A stretch of DNA of 28,972 nucleotides from an uncultured Elusimicrobium sp. (GCA_937891135.1 CALAFB010000123.1:1-28972), one strand, 5' to 3'. Shown: positions 14,915 to 23,637, counted from the stretch's first letter. Numbers and translations: made by a program. Notes: generated from the letters alone by a model not told the origin.

Positions 14915-15571
14915 ATGAAAAAGTTTGTAACACAATATGAGATGTTAGAAGAATATGTGGATTCGGCTAGAAATGCTTATGAGAATTTAGTACAGATGAG
15001 AAATGTTGTAATCAAACAGTTTAGACATCAAGAGCTGTTCCCTAAGATACAAGAAATAAGCCGTCCATATATACCTGCCGGATTGGAATTTAAAACGAGT
15101 GCGTTTGGTTATGGTAAAGATTGGTTGCAAATCTATCATCCTGGTAGAGAGTTTATCCATTTGGAATGGTTGCTCGAGAATTATGATAGCCCTGGATTTT
15201 CCTGCGGCTTTAATGGAGAGATTCCTTTTTATTTCCATATAGAAATGGCAGAGAATAAACGAAATACGCTTGTTTCATATATGATGGATTATATAGCGAA
15301 GCAACAAAATGGAGCTTTTGAAGAAGCAAATAACTCGTGGTGGTGGAGTGATAAAAATACGAACAAAACTTTGGATATTGAACTTTCAAAAACATATAAT
15401 CCAAAATGGTGTGGATTACTGCGCGTGGAACCTCTACAAGAAATAACGGCTAAATCTATTGAACAGTGGCTACCTGAATTATTACAAACGCCCCCCGTGC
15501 AATTGTTGCTTAAATTGCTTGTAGATGACAATTTTTGGAATCGTCCGGAAATACAGGAACTGATAGGATAA
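14915..15571 (+). CDS. Uncharacterised partner of the PD-(D/E)XK nuclease
   Basis: A 218-residue protein I do not recognise. AAGGAG precedes the ATG at 14915, which follows the nuclease stop directly. The N-terminus (about 1-55) is predicted helical, possibly a coiled coil; the middle (about 60-115) is rich in aromatic residues and looks like beta strands (YGKDWLQIYHPGREFIHLEW, FSCGFNGEIPFYFHIEM). A W-W-W cluster (NSWWWSD) follows, and a helical C-terminus is rich in Leu. It has no signal peptide or membrane segment. Tight coupling suggests it works with the nuclease, as specificity subunit, inhibitor or detached C-terminal domain. Confidence 0.7.
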   Translation: MKKFVTQYEMLEEYVDSARNAYENLVQMRNVVIKQFRHQELFPKIQEISRPYIPAGLEFKTSAFGYGKDWLQIYHPGREFIHLEWLLENYDSPGFSCGFNGEIPFYFHIEMAENKRNTLVSYMMDYIAKQQNGAFEEANNSWWWSDKNTNKTLDIELSKTYNPKWCGLLRVEPLQEITAKSIEQWLPELLQTPPVQLLLKLLVDDNFWNRPEIQELIG

Positions 15572-15632
15572 GGGTTACTGCTCATAGAAATCCTTGAGCA
15601 AAATCAAGCGAAACGGAGATTTTAGAGCAAAA

Positions 15633-15664
15633 GAAACCCCGAGCTTACGCTCGGGGGAGTTTCA
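15633..15664. terminator. Bidirectional terminator between convergent operons
   Basis: CCCCGAGC-TTAC-GCTCGGGG with outer GAAAC/GTTTC arms. It serves the rightward nuclease operon (stop 15571) and the leftward OmpA-like gene, whose stop is at 15665. Confidence 0.8.
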
Positions 15665-16432
15665 TTAGTTCAAAGAAATATCAACTTTTCTATACAAATA
15701 ACGGATGGGGTGTTTTTGCGTAGAATAAGCACTTTCTCCATACGATACAACCTTGGTATTTTGATATCCTTTTTCATGAAACAAATTTGCTATTGCGGTT
15801 GCCCGTTTTAAGGATAAATCTTCGTTGTAAGCATCTTCGCCAATATCGCAGGTGTATCCTTCAATCAAAATTTCTCCCTGATAATCATGGGGTATTTTTT
15901 TGACGAATTCTTCAATTTTAATCATTTGACCTTCTTTTAATTCGGTAGAATCAAAATAGAATAATATGCTTTCCTTTTGTCTCCCTGTGTTTGCAAGCTT
16001 TTGCGGAGGCGTTTGGTCCTCAGCGGTGTTGATAGAAGGCATGTTGGTTTGTTGAGATGAAGAGCCAGCCCAGGCAGGGTTATTTTTGTTGGCCGAATCA
16101 ATATTCGGGATGACGGCCTGGGTATTGTTTTCTTCTATGTCTGCATACGAAGCCATATCCAAACTATTGGGGGCGTTGTGATCTTGGGCCGTATTTACCA
16201 TAGGAAGCTCCGTTTGTTGGGGTGTATCTCCTTGCCAAGTAATTGTTGTTTTATCACTTGCATTGATGTCGGGGATAAGGGCCTCGGTATTGTTATCGGG
16301 GATATTTACAGTACGGTTATGTAAATACCATATACCCAATAAGATGGCAATCACTATGGCTAGCATGAGCATAATTTTTGCGGTTTTAGAGTTTTTCTTT
16401 TGAGGGGCAGATTGAGTTTCAGTTTCGTTCAT
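15665..16432 (-). CDS. OmpA-like peptidoglycan-binding protein with N-terminal anchor
   Basis: A 255-residue protein: a short basic cytoplasmic tail, one membrane helix (about 18-36, KIMLMLAIVIAILLGIWYL), a low-complexity linker, and a C-terminal OmpA domain (about 155-254: ILFYFDS, IEGYTCDIGEDAYNEDLSLKRA, VVSYGES). The linker contains a tandem duplication: DNNTEALIPDINASD (about 47-61) recurs as ENNTQAVIPNIDSAN (101-115), each followed by W-x-G, QQT, and P-x-[VI]-NTA. The OmpA domain probably binds the cell wall, so the protein bridges membrane and peptidoglycan. GGAG precedes the ATG. It is the last gene of the MORN toxin operon and may help place or export that protein; this is inference. 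Confidence 0.85.
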   Translation of the reverse strand: MNETETQSAPQKKNSKTAKIMLMLAIVIAILLGIWYLHNRTVNIPDNNTEALIPDINASDKTTITWQGDTPQQTELPMVNTAQDHNAPNSLDMASYADIEENNTQAVIPNIDSANKNNPAWAGSSSQQTNMPSINTAEDQTPPQKLANTGRQKESILFYFDSTELKEGQMIKIEEFVKKIPHDYQGEILIEGYTCDIGEDAYNEDLSLKRATAIANLFHEKGYQNTKVVSYGESAYSTQKHPIRYLYRKVDISLN

Positions 16433-16457
16433 AATTTTCTCCTATATCAAATTATAT

Positions 16458-16997
16458 CTATTTTGTGCCAAATAATTTGCCTAAAAAGCCGCGTTCCTTA
16501 ATTTGGCATTTAATAAATTTATATCCTATCAGATTTGTCTTTTCTATTGCATTTTTGATTTCAGCAGTTACAAAGAGAGGGGTAAATTGTTCTTCAATCT
16601 TAAAAATGGATGCTAAATTGGGAGTCGGATAGAAAGTATAGTGTTCATCGTGCGAATCTTTTAAGTTTACGATTTTCGGATATACTTTTAATACATTCAT
16701 AATGTAAAACCGTTCTCCATCTACGTTGATGGGTAAATATTCTGCATCATTTTGGGTTAACGGGTGCAGTACATCATATGCTTTTTGGCTAATGACGGGG
16801 ATAAAACCATCTATAAAGGGAAAATCACATTTTTTTAAATTTTCGTTCGTCCAGGAAAATTTAATTTCTTTCCAATTTTTCAAAACTGATTTTCCTCGGT
16901 GTAAACTGAGTAATATCTTTCCAAAAGAAGGATCGGGTGTTTCGATCCCTAAATAGGCTAAAAATTTACTTTTAAGCAAGTATATTTCTTTATACAT
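16458..16997 (-). CDS. Imm11-like (DUF1629) immunity protein
   Basis: A 179-residue cytoplasmic protein resembling Imm11/DUF1629 (PF07791). The supporting pattern is FIDGFIPVISQKAYDVLHPL (about 61-80), an acidic ND-AE-LP segment, YIMNVLKVYPKIVNLKDS, then SIFKIEEQFTPLFVTAEIKNAIEKTNLIGYKF. The start overlaps the end of the MORN-AHH toxin gene by eight bases, the usual arrangement for a toxin followed by its immunity gene. Its job is probably to bind and block the AHH nuclease in the producing cell. The family assignment rests on pattern recall, so moderate; the toxin-immunity reading is supported by the overlap. Confidence 0.65.
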   Translation of the reverse strand: MYKEIYLLKSKFLAYLGIETPDPSFGKILLSLHRGKSVLKNWKEIKFSWTNENLKKCDFPFIDGFIPVISQKAYDVLHPLTQNDAEYLPINVDGERFYIMNVLKVYPKIVNLKDSHDEHYTFYPTPNLASIFKIEEQFTPLFVTAEIKNAIEKTNLIGYKFIKCQIKERGFLGKLFGTK

Positions 16998-19542
16998 GAT
17001 TATTGACTCCTTTCATAACGCGGGTACCCCGCAGTGTGTTTACTTTATAGGCCTTTCCTGTTCGGGAAAGAGATTTATTCCCACTTATACCTAGTAACTG
17101 GGCTCTAATTAAATCTAAACCTTTTTTTAGTCCCTTACATCCCCTTTTTGAGTATGCTTTATCCAATTGGTTGATTACACTAATAGCATAATCAGGGCTA
17201 TGTCCACCGCTATGGATGGTCCCCAAGAAATTAGAATTTATACTGTTGGGTAAGATGACCGCGTTGAATGGTGAATTTATGTCAATACCACATTGACCTA
17301 AAAGTTCAATACAACTTTTAAATTGTTTGGCACCTAGCCTAACTGGACAAATGTGATGGGCGGCGGCGCCCTTAGGAATTTTTTCAAAAAGTGTTGCCCA
17401 CACCTTTCTTAGAATTTCGTTTGCTTTTTTGCCTCCTTGATGAAATTCCCGCAGAGCCGCTTGTATTTGGGCATCTACTTCCGGATGCTTCTTCATGGTT
17501 TTTTCAATTTCTTTGGAAAAATGATTTTGATATTTTTTGAAAATACTCATCTTTTCGAAAGTTTGAGTAATATAGTTAGCCCCCTCCGGCCATAATTTTC
17601 TTAAAGACTTAATCAGCACATGTTCAGATGTTTTGGAAACCGTCTGCTTTACTCCTTTTTGAATGGTTTTTTGGGTAGCCTTTTTTATCACTTTTTTGCC
17701 GGTAACTTTGGTCACAGCCCTCCCGCTAGATACTGCCGTTTTTGCCGCTTTAGATGCTTCTTTGACCCCCGGTGGGATTGCTACATCAAGTGCTACGAAA
17801 GCCCCGTCTATAGCAGTTTCTTTGATAGTTTCTTTATTTAATCCTTCCAAGGCAATATTGCTATTGGCTTTTGCTGTGAAATGTACCCCTTCAACTGTGA
17901 TTAAGGCGCCATAAGCAAAAGGAGATACGGGGGAAGGAATAGTACTTGCTACAATTAATGTCCCTTCTATCCAAGGTAAAACTTTTTCTATTGTTTTTTC
18001 GTGCTCCTTATATAATAAAGCGGTATTTTTAGAGAATGTTTTTAATATTCCATTTTCTTCATGGGACCAAACCCCATCGGGGCTTAGAGAGCCATTAATA
18101 ATTTTTCCCTTATATATATCTCCATTGGCAAACTTAATGGTAACATCTTTGGGCAGTTTAAAACCATTCCATGTGCCCTTAATTAACATTTGCACATTTT
18201 CCCCATTTTCAGAAAATGCAAATTGCCCTTCTCCAAAGGGGAGACCATCTGCAAATACTCCCTGATACTCTCCCACATTTTTACCCTCAGCGTCCATAAA
18301 ATTGAAAATCCCGAGTCCGTCAAATTTGTCATTCACAAAGGTACCTTCGTAATAATTTCCGGTTTTGGCAAATGTATAATGGCCTAAGCCTTCTTTTTCC
18401 CCATCTAGCAAATTCCCAACATATACATCCCCATTGGAAAAATTAACGGTACCTTTACCGGAAGGTTGCCCGTCTTTCACTTCGCCGATATAATGAAAAT
18501 TTGGGGTATCAAATTCCCCTAGGCCGTTTGGCAAGTCATCTTTCATTTCACCCATATAATATGAACCATCGCTAAAGAGATAACGTCCATTTCCCTGTTT
18601 TTTACCCTCTTTCCAATAACCAAAATAAGCATCTCCATCCGGAAATACAATATCTCCGTATCCATTTTGTTTACCATTTTCCCAGTTGCCTACATATTTG
18701 GTGCCATCTGCATATTCAATGATCCCAAAATCATTGGCTTGATTGTTTTTCCATAGGCCTGCATATGTAAATAAATCGGTATAATAGGTGCCATCCCCAT
18801 TAGCTAAGCCTTCTTCCCATTCCCCATCTAAAGTATTACCTGCGGGGTCGGTGTAGATCCCTTTGCCGTTCCATTGATTTTCTTTCCACAGGCCTTCATA
18901 GGCACTCCCATCGGTATATTCCATTTTTCCTTTCCCTTCACGAGAATTCCCAACGAAAAAACCCGTATATTTCCCATTACTCAGTTGCTTGGTTCCTTTG
19001 CACTGCTGGGCTACTCCATCTTTCCAAATACATAATTGTTGTATGTCGCCTTCATATTTAATTCCAGCTCCGTTAAATGCATTATTTTCATATTGCCCTT
19101 TGTAATATAATTTATTGTGTTTGAGGATGGTAACGTTCCCATGCGGGTTTCCGTCTTTAAAATTACCGATAAATACATTGTTGTTTTTTTGTATTTTTAC
19201 GCCAAATCCTTGCGGTTGACGGTTTGTCATAGGGCCGATATATTGGGCTCCATTTTGGGGATTGGTTTTTATGCCTTTGCCATCTATGGCTCCGTAAAAA
19301 GCTTGTGCAGCTCTGCGGGTAGATTGGTTCCCTTTTTGAATGATCAGCGTGCCAAGCCCATGGGCCAAGTTTTCTACAGTTGGCCCTTCCCACCGGAAAG
19401 AAACAGCTGAGGATGTATAATTCTTGGAAGATACCCAAATTTTGATTTTGTTTTCTGTGTTCACCCAATGATAAGTTACAGCTTGGGCACAGGAAATAGG
19501 TCCATAGAGAAGAGAAAATAAAATAACATATAGTTTTTTCAT
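16990..19542 (-). CDS. Secreted MORN-repeat protein with C-terminal AHH nuclease toxin
   Basis: An 850-residue protein with a Sec signal peptide (MKKLYVILFSLLYGPISCAQA). Residues about 50-505 hold some fifteen MORN-like repeats (pattern Y-x-G-x-W-x-x-G-x-x-x-G-x-G, e.g. YVGNWENGKQNGYG). A hydrophobic segment follows (about 525-555) and then Lys/Thr-rich linkers. The last ~124 residues form an AHH nuclease: AAHHICP (727-733), FNAVILPNS and GTIHSGGHSPDYAISVINQL, with the paired His and the second His group intact. AHH domains are DNA-cutting toxins of polymorphic toxin systems, usually carried by Rhs-type or other secreted proteins; a MORN carrier is unusual. The overlapping downstream gene is Imm11-like, followed by an OmpA-like gene. 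The target cell and export path beyond Sec are unknown. Confidence 0.82.
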   Translation of the reverse strand: MKKLYVILFSLLYGPISCAQAVTYHWVNTENKIKIWVSSKNYTSSAVSFRWEGPTVENLAHGLGTLIIQKGNQSTRRAAQAFYGAIDGKGIKTNPQNGAQYIGPMTNRQPQGFGVKIQKNNNVFIGNFKDGNPHGNVTILKHNKLYYKGQYENNAFNGAGIKYEGDIQQLCIWKDGVAQQCKGTKQLSNGKYTGFFVGNSREGKGKMEYTDGSAYEGLWKENQWNGKGIYTDPAGNTLDGEWEEGLANGDGTYYTDLFTYAGLWKNNQANDFGIIEYADGTKYVGNWENGKQNGYGDIVFPDGDAYFGYWKEGKKQGNGRYLFSDGSYYMGEMKDDLPNGLGEFDTPNFHYIGEVKDGQPSGKGTVNFSNGDVYVGNLLDGEKEGLGHYTFAKTGNYYEGTFVNDKFDGLGIFNFMDAEGKNVGEYQGVFADGLPFGEGQFAFSENGENVQMLIKGTWNGFKLPKDVTIKFANGDIYKGKIINGSLSPDGVWSHEENGILKTFSKNTALLYKEHEKTIEKVLPWIEGTLIVASTIPSPVSPFAYGALITVEGVHFTAKANSNIALEGLNKETIKETAIDGAFVALDVAIPPGVKEASKAAKTAVSSGRAVTKVTGKKVIKKATQKTIQKGVKQTVSKTSEHVLIKSLRKLWPEGANYITQTFEKMSIFKKYQNHFSKEIEKTMKKHPEVDAQIQAALREFHQGGKKANEILRKVWATLFEKIPKGAAAHHICPVRLGAKQFKSCIELLGQCGIDINSPFNAVILPNSINSNFLGTIHSGGHSPDYAISVINQLDKAYSKRGCKGLKKGLDLIRAQLLGISGNKSLSRTGKAYKVNTLRGTRVMKGVNNHV

Positions 19543-19629
19543 AAGTTTATTCTCAGGAAGTTATTACCCCTATTCTAACATATTGAATCTTCGAAATGTA
19601 TAAAAGTAACATGTGTTTCCAAATTAAGG

Positions 19630-19663
19630 CGACAAAACATTTGTCGCTTTCATCTGATATGCT
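19630..19663 (+). promoter_or_regulatory. WYL-type (PafBC-like) promoter 2, before the AAA+ gene
   Basis: CGACAA (19630-19635), 5 bases, TTGTCG (19641-19646), 11 bases, TATGCT (19658-19663). The palindrome extends to GCGACAAA/TTTGTCGC. The ATG lies 30 bases past the -10 box. The minus-strand side has no TANNNT at the right distance, so the site serves the AAA+ gene and not the toxin operon. Confidence 0.65.
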
Positions 19664-19693
19664 ATAAATAACTTATAAAAGTGGAGTGAACTT

Positions 19694-21697
19694 ATGTCTT
19701 ATTCATACGAAGAATACCGCGTATTTTATTATGTAAACCAACTTATGGGTTGGATGGAGAGCAATGCCTTGGAAGAAGGTGCCGTGGAGCGCAATTTATA
19801 CCAATGGACCAAAGGTTACCGACTGCCACAACCCGTTAGAAAGAAGGATGAAAAAGAAACAGATTATGTCCACCGTGCAGGGACAATTTGGAAGATGCAT
19901 TTAGCACGGTTAGCTAATCACGCGTGCAAACAAAAACCGGGGGTATTTGCTCAAAATTTGGATTTTATTTCAAAGGTGTTTGATTTTACAAAAGAGGAAA
20001 AACTAATTGTAGAATTTTTAGCTCTGTTTACTGCTACGGAACTTATGGGGCGTTTTGGATGCTGTTTTAATGAACATTCTTCGGGGAATTTATCTATGTT
20101 GCTTTATCTGATTCATTGTTCCCGTTGTGAAATAGACAAGTTAATTGGAAGCCGCAGTAAATTACGTAAATGGGGGCTCATTGAATCGGCCCGGTTTGGC
20201 AATCAAATGCTTGTTTTACAAGATGAAATAGCTAATTTTTTAATGACTCCTTTTCCCAATGCTACCGCACGCCAACAAGCATTAGTTGGCAATAGTTTTT
20301 CTTGCGATTGGAAAGCAAAAGATTTCCGTTTCGTTCCGGAAACTTCCTTTGCTGTAAAACTTTTCAAAACTGCTTCCCGTGAAAAAGGCTGTAACATTTT
20401 ATTGTACGGAGAGCCGGGCACAGGCAAAAGCAGTTTTGCGGGGATGTTGGCGGCTAGTTGCAGACGGACATTATATACGGTAGCAGAAATCCGATCGGTA
20501 GATGAGGAGGTACATAACCGATTGCAAGAGTTGTACCGCAAACAAAAAATTTTGGCAAAAATGTCGGACGTATGTTTGCTTTTTGATGAAGCAGAAGATA
20601 TCTTTTCGCCTTTGTATAACAAAAAAGGACGTTACAATAAAGTGGAGATAAACCGTTTACTAGAAAACAACACTTGTCCTGTAATTTGGACAACTAATAA
20701 TATCCGGGAAATTGACCCCGCTTTTATCCGTCGTTTTACACTGGCTATTTGCTTTGAGCGTCCAGGGATTTCTTTGCGTCAAAAACTATGGGAAACGCAT
20801 TTGGCAGAAAATAAGGTGACTGTACCTGCTAAAACTGTACGTTCTTTGGCAGCCGAGTTTGAAGTACCTCCTGCATTAATTGCCGGGGCTTCTCGGGCGG
20901 CACGTCTTACGAAAGGAAATATTGACACTGTAAGGACCCATGTGAAAATTATGGCACAAGCTTTAAACGGGGGACGGAAAATTTCTCCTAACACAGAGGT
21001 AGAAACTAAATTTTGTCCGGAGTTGATACAAGCTGACACTGATCTAGTGGCCCTTACGGAGCAACTTAAGACGTTGAGAAGATTAAACTTTTCATTATGT
21101 TTATATGGTGTTTCGGGAACCGGGAAATCTGCTTATGCGCGATTTTTGGCACACCAGTTAGGATTGGAAGTGCTACAATGCCGGGCCTCTGATTTAATCA
21201 GTCCCTATGTAGGGGAGACGGAACAAAATATTGCCCGCGCCTTCGCCCGAGCTAAAGAAAACAAATCTATGCTTGTTTTTGATGAAGCCGATAGCTTTTT
21301 ACAGGATCGTACGCGAGCGGTACGTTCTTGGGAAATTTCCAGCGTAAATGAAATGCTTACTTGGATGGAGAATCATCCTTATCCGTTTATTTGCACAACA
21401 AATTTAATGGATACCTTGGATTCGGCCAGTTTGCGTCGTTTTAGTTTCAAAATAAAATATGATTATTTGACGGGGGCACAGGTATGTCGGGCATTTAACT
21501 ACTTCTTTGGTTTGAAAATAGAAGAAAAAGACATATTGGGATTAACGAAATTGACTCCTGGTGACTTCTCTCTTATTAAAAATAAAGCCGAAATTTTAGG
21601 TACGAATAACGATTTATCCGCTATTAAAGCATTATTGGAAGCCGAGCAACAGTTAAAGCGAAAACAGAACGATTTTTCAATTGGTTTCCAAGTGTAG
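19694..21697 (+). CDS. Tandem AAA+ ATPase (CDC48-like architecture)
   Basis: A 667-residue cytoplasmic protein with a helical N-terminal domain of about 210 residues and two AAA+ modules. Module 1: Walker A GEPGTGKS (239-246), Walker B LLFDEAED (295-302), sensor TTNN (333-336), Arg-finger region RRF (346-348). Module 2: Walker A GVSGTGKS (472-479), Walker B LVFDEAD (527-533), sensor TTN (568-570), RRF (581-583). Both modules look competent for ATP binding and hydrolysis. Such proteins form hexameric unfoldases or remodellers, and related ones occur in stress and phage-defence clusters. The start is supported by GGAG before the ATG. It is monocistronic under promoter 2 and converges on the WYL regulator gene 11 bases away. 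The substrate is unknown. Confidence 0.85.
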   Translation: MSYSYEEYRVFYYVNQLMGWMESNALEEGAVERNLYQWTKGYRLPQPVRKKDEKETDYVHRAGTIWKMHLARLANHACKQKPGVFAQNLDFISKVFDFTKEEKLIVEFLALFTATELMGRFGCCFNEHSSGNLSMLLYLIHCSRCEIDKLIGSRSKLRKWGLIESARFGNQMLVLQDEIANFLMTPFPNATARQQALVGNSFSCDWKAKDFRFVPETSFAVKLFKTASREKGCNILLYGEPGTGKSSFAGMLAASCRRTLYTVAEIRSVDEEVHNRLQELYRKQKILAKMSDVCLLFDEAEDIFSPLYNKKGRYNKVEINRLLENNTCPVIWTTNNIREIDPAFIRRFTLAICFERPGISLRQKLWETHLAENKVTVPAKTVRSLAAEFEVPPALIAGASRAARLTKGNIDTVRTHVKIMAQALNGGRKISPNTEVETKFCPELIQADTDLVALTEQLKTLRRLNFSLCLYGVSGTGKSAYARFLAHQLGLEVLQCRASDLISPYVGETEQNIARAFARAKENKSMLVFDEADSFLQDRTRAVRSWEISSVNEMLTWMENHPYPFICTTNLMDTLDSASLRRFSFKIKYDYLTGAQVCRAFNYFFGLKIEEKDILGLTKLTPGDFSLIKNKAEILGTNNDLSAIKALLEAEQQLKRKQNDFSIGFQV

Positions 21698-21708
21698 GGA
21701 AAAGGCAA

Positions 21709-22632
21709 TTAGAATGTTTTTAGATATTGCACAAGTTGTTTGTGCAGTATTTGAGCCAATTCCTTGGGAGTTACTATCTGAATATAGGGAAGCCACCGCT
21801 GTATTTGCGGTAACACTTGCATAAAATTAGAGGTGCGGCAGGAAACAAGTAACGAGCCGTCTTTATTTTCTTTTTCTATTTGTTGATAGGGGAAAAATTC
21901 TACTTCTTTGAAATAACTGGCAATGGGTTTAGCAATTTTGAGTTTAATTTCTAAATTTTGTTCCATATCAAACCAAATATTGGGGGCTTGGGTTAATTTT
22001 TCGTCTATGTTGATAGACATAAAAGTTTTTGTGTGCACAGTTACTTTTTCAATGCGCCCCAACGAAAATTTCATAAATGCATTCCAGCTGTTTAGCGCAA
22101 TTAAATACCAAAATCCATCAAACAGGGTAATTTTCAAGGGGCGTAATTCGCGGCTCCAAGCGAGTTTTGTTTGTGATGTGTAGTAAACGTCTATGTATTG
22201 ATGTTTTAGAATAGCTTGTTCCAATTTTTCTAAAATATTGGGCGAAATACTATGCCACATGCGGGGCATTTTGATAAAGTAAACTGCTTGGGTTGACGGA
22301 CGGGTGGCTTGCTCGGTTAGCCGTCTAAAACTGGCTTGCCAGTTGGGGCCTAATGATTCGGCTAATTGTCCCGTAAGGGCCAATAATGCCTCATCGCGTG
22401 AAGAGAGTGGCATTCGCCCTAAAGAAAATCCTTCCGCAAAACCGTACCGCCCCGCACTAATTTCCGCTAGCGGAAATCCGGCACGTTCTATTTCGTGCAA
22501 ATCGCGCTGTAAGGTACGGGCAGAAAAGCCAAGTTCTTTGGCCTCTTGCGTAAGCGTAATACGGCCCTTGTCCAGCTTGTTAAGCAAGTACAAAATACGG
22601 GTAAATTTGTGCAATGTGGCAGATTTGATCAT
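21709..22632 (-). CDS. HTH-WYL-WCX transcriptional regulator (PafBC/BrxR-like)
   Basis: A 307-residue regulator. Residues 1-65 are a winged helix-turn-helix (ILYLLNKLDKGRITLTQEAKELGFSARTLQRDLHEIE). About 130-200 is the WYL domain, with RPLKITLFDGFWYLIAL (164-180; W175, Y176, L177) and the following SLGRIEKV arginine. About 225-307 is the WCX domain, ending in PQIQRWLPYIQIVTPKELAQIL. WYL domains bind nucleic acid or other ligands; family members include PafB/PafC (DNA-damage activators) and BrxR/CapW (phage-defence regulators). It lies amid five promoters with a PafBC-like layout, so I infer it controls them. Its own promoter (TTGGCA-17-TATAAT) is near consensus, leaderless and lacks that motif, suggesting steady basal expression. 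Confidence 0.88.
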   Translation of the reverse strand: MIKSATLHKFTRILYLLNKLDKGRITLTQEAKELGFSARTLQRDLHEIERAGFPLAEISAGRYGFAEGFSLGRMPLSSRDEALLALTGQLAESLGPNWQASFRRLTEQATRPSTQAVYFIKMPRMWHSISPNILEKLEQAILKHQYIDVYYTSQTKLAWSRELRPLKITLFDGFWYLIALNSWNAFMKFSLGRIEKVTVHTKTFMSINIDEKLTQAPNIWFDMEQNLEIKLKIAKPIASYFKEVEFFPYQQIEKENKDGSLLVSCRTSNFMQVLPQIQRWLPYIQIVTPKELAQILHKQLVQYLKTF

Positions 22633-22638
22633 AGCTTT

Positions 22639-22667
22639 ATTATATTTTATTTCCCTTTTTGTGCCAA
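22639..22667 (-). promoter_or_regulatory. Leaderless promoter of the WYL regulator
   Basis: On the minus strand, TTGGCA (22667-22662), a 17-base spacer and TATAAT (22644-22639); the ATG at 22632 starts six bases later, at the expected transcript start. No ribosome-binding site is visible. The nearest regulon operator is about 50 bases further upstream. Confidence 0.65.
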
Positions 22668-22715
22668 TAAGAAACGACTATTTCTTTAATTGCTTTAATG
22701 TGGGGGAAAGTAAAC

Positions 22716-22749
22716 CGACAATAGAGTTGTCGCATGAATTTTATAGAAT
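22716..22749 (+). promoter_or_regulatory. WYL-type (PafBC-like) promoter 3, before the EcsC gene
   Basis: CGACAA (22716-22721), 5 bases, TTGTCG (22727-22732), 11 bases, TAGAAT (22744-22749). The ATG lies 31 bases past the -10 box. The site is in the divergent region between the WYL gene and the EcsC gene. Confidence 0.65.
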
Positions 22750-22780
22750 AAAAGTAAGTGAAATAAAGATGGAGGAAAAT

Positions 22781-23572
22781 ATGCTTTCTAAGAGAGATAT
22801 GGATGAATTACGTCAGGCGTATGACATTTTGGAACACCCTGGATTTCGCATACAGGTTATGAACTTAATTGGTAAGCCTATTGAGAAAGGGATTGCGTTG
22901 TTACCTGATGCAGTAGAAAATAATATTGCCAAAGCTTGTAATGTGGCCCTTAAAAAGGCAGCAGATATTGCTTTATTTACTCTGCAAGATAGTGAAGAAG
23001 AGAAGCCTTCTAATTGGTTTCATCGTGTTAGTGTTTGGGCTACGGGGGCTTTGGGGGGCTTTGGTGGCCTGCCCGGAACCTTAGTGGAACTCCCCATAAG
23101 CACAACCATTATGCTTCGTTCTATTTTTGACATTGCTAAAGGTGAAGGAGAAAATATCTATGATATTGATACAAAATTGGCTGCCTTGCAAGTGTTTGCA
23201 TTAGGTAGTGAAAGCGCAAGTGATGATTTGGCAGATACGGCTTATTATTCCGTGCGAATGGGAATGGCGATGGAAGTAAGGGCAGCATATCAGTTTTTAA
23301 AAAATTCCGGTAAATTAGTTGATAAAGGTGCCCCACAATTGATACAACTGCTTCAGAAAATAGCCACTCGTTTTAGCATTCCCGTTACAGAAAAGGCCGT
23401 TGCACAGGCTATGCCATTTATTAGTGCAGTAATAGGGGCAGGACTTAATGATATTTTTATTGCTCATTTCCAAGATATGGCACACGGTCATTTTACGGTT
23501 CGCCGTTTGGAACGGAAATACGGCAAAGATATTGTTGAACAAACTTATAACTCTTTTCGGGCGCAGGAATGA
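22781..23572 (+). CDS. EcsC-family protein
   Basis: A 263-residue protein of the EcsC family (PF12787). The typical core is visible: FHRVSVWATGALGGFGGLPG (about 82-101), LVELPISTTIMLRSIFDIAKGEGE (about 103-126), then DTKLAALQVFALGS and, near the C-terminus, PVTEKAVAQAMPFISAVIGAGLND. The glycine-rich ATGALGGFGGLPGT stretch and the final helices are hydrophobic and probably touch the membrane. The start at 22781 is set by GGAGG five bases upstream. EcsC takes its name from the B. subtilis ecs operon; its biochemical role is not established. It is divergent from the WYL regulator and carries promoter 3. Confidence 0.8.
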   Translation: MLSKRDMDELRQAYDILEHPGFRIQVMNLIGKPIEKGIALLPDAVENNIAKACNVALKKAADIALFTLQDSEEEKPSNWFHRVSVWATGALGGFGGLPGTLVELPISTTIMLRSIFDIAKGEGENIYDIDTKLAALQVFALGSESASDDLADTAYYSVRMGMAMEVRAAYQFLKNSGKLVDKGAPQLIQLLQKIATRFSIPVTEKAVAQAMPFISAVIGAGLNDIFIAHFQDMAHGHFTVRRLERKYGKDIVEQTYNSFRAQE

Positions 23573-23597
23573 ATAGTCTATTGTATTCTATGATTAA

Positions 23598-23637
23598 AAA
23601 CAGGCGACAATAGGTTGTCGCCTGTTTGTGCTATCCT
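23598..23637 (+). promoter_or_regulatory. WYL-type (PafBC-like) promoter 4, before the ankyrin gene
   Basis: CGACAA (23605-23610), 4 bases (TAGG), TTGTCG (23615-23620), 11 bases, TATCCT (23632-23637). Here the palindrome is extended to 13-base perfect arms (23598-23610 and 23615-23627) ending in TTT, so it may also terminate the EcsC transcript that stops at 23572. The ATG is 18 bases past the -10 box. Confidence 0.65.

Noticed and set aside
19543..19629. WYL-type promoter facing the MORN toxin operon from site 2
   Set aside because: On the minus strand the bases 11 past TTGTCG are AAACAC, not TANNNT, so this operon is probably not in the regulon through that site.
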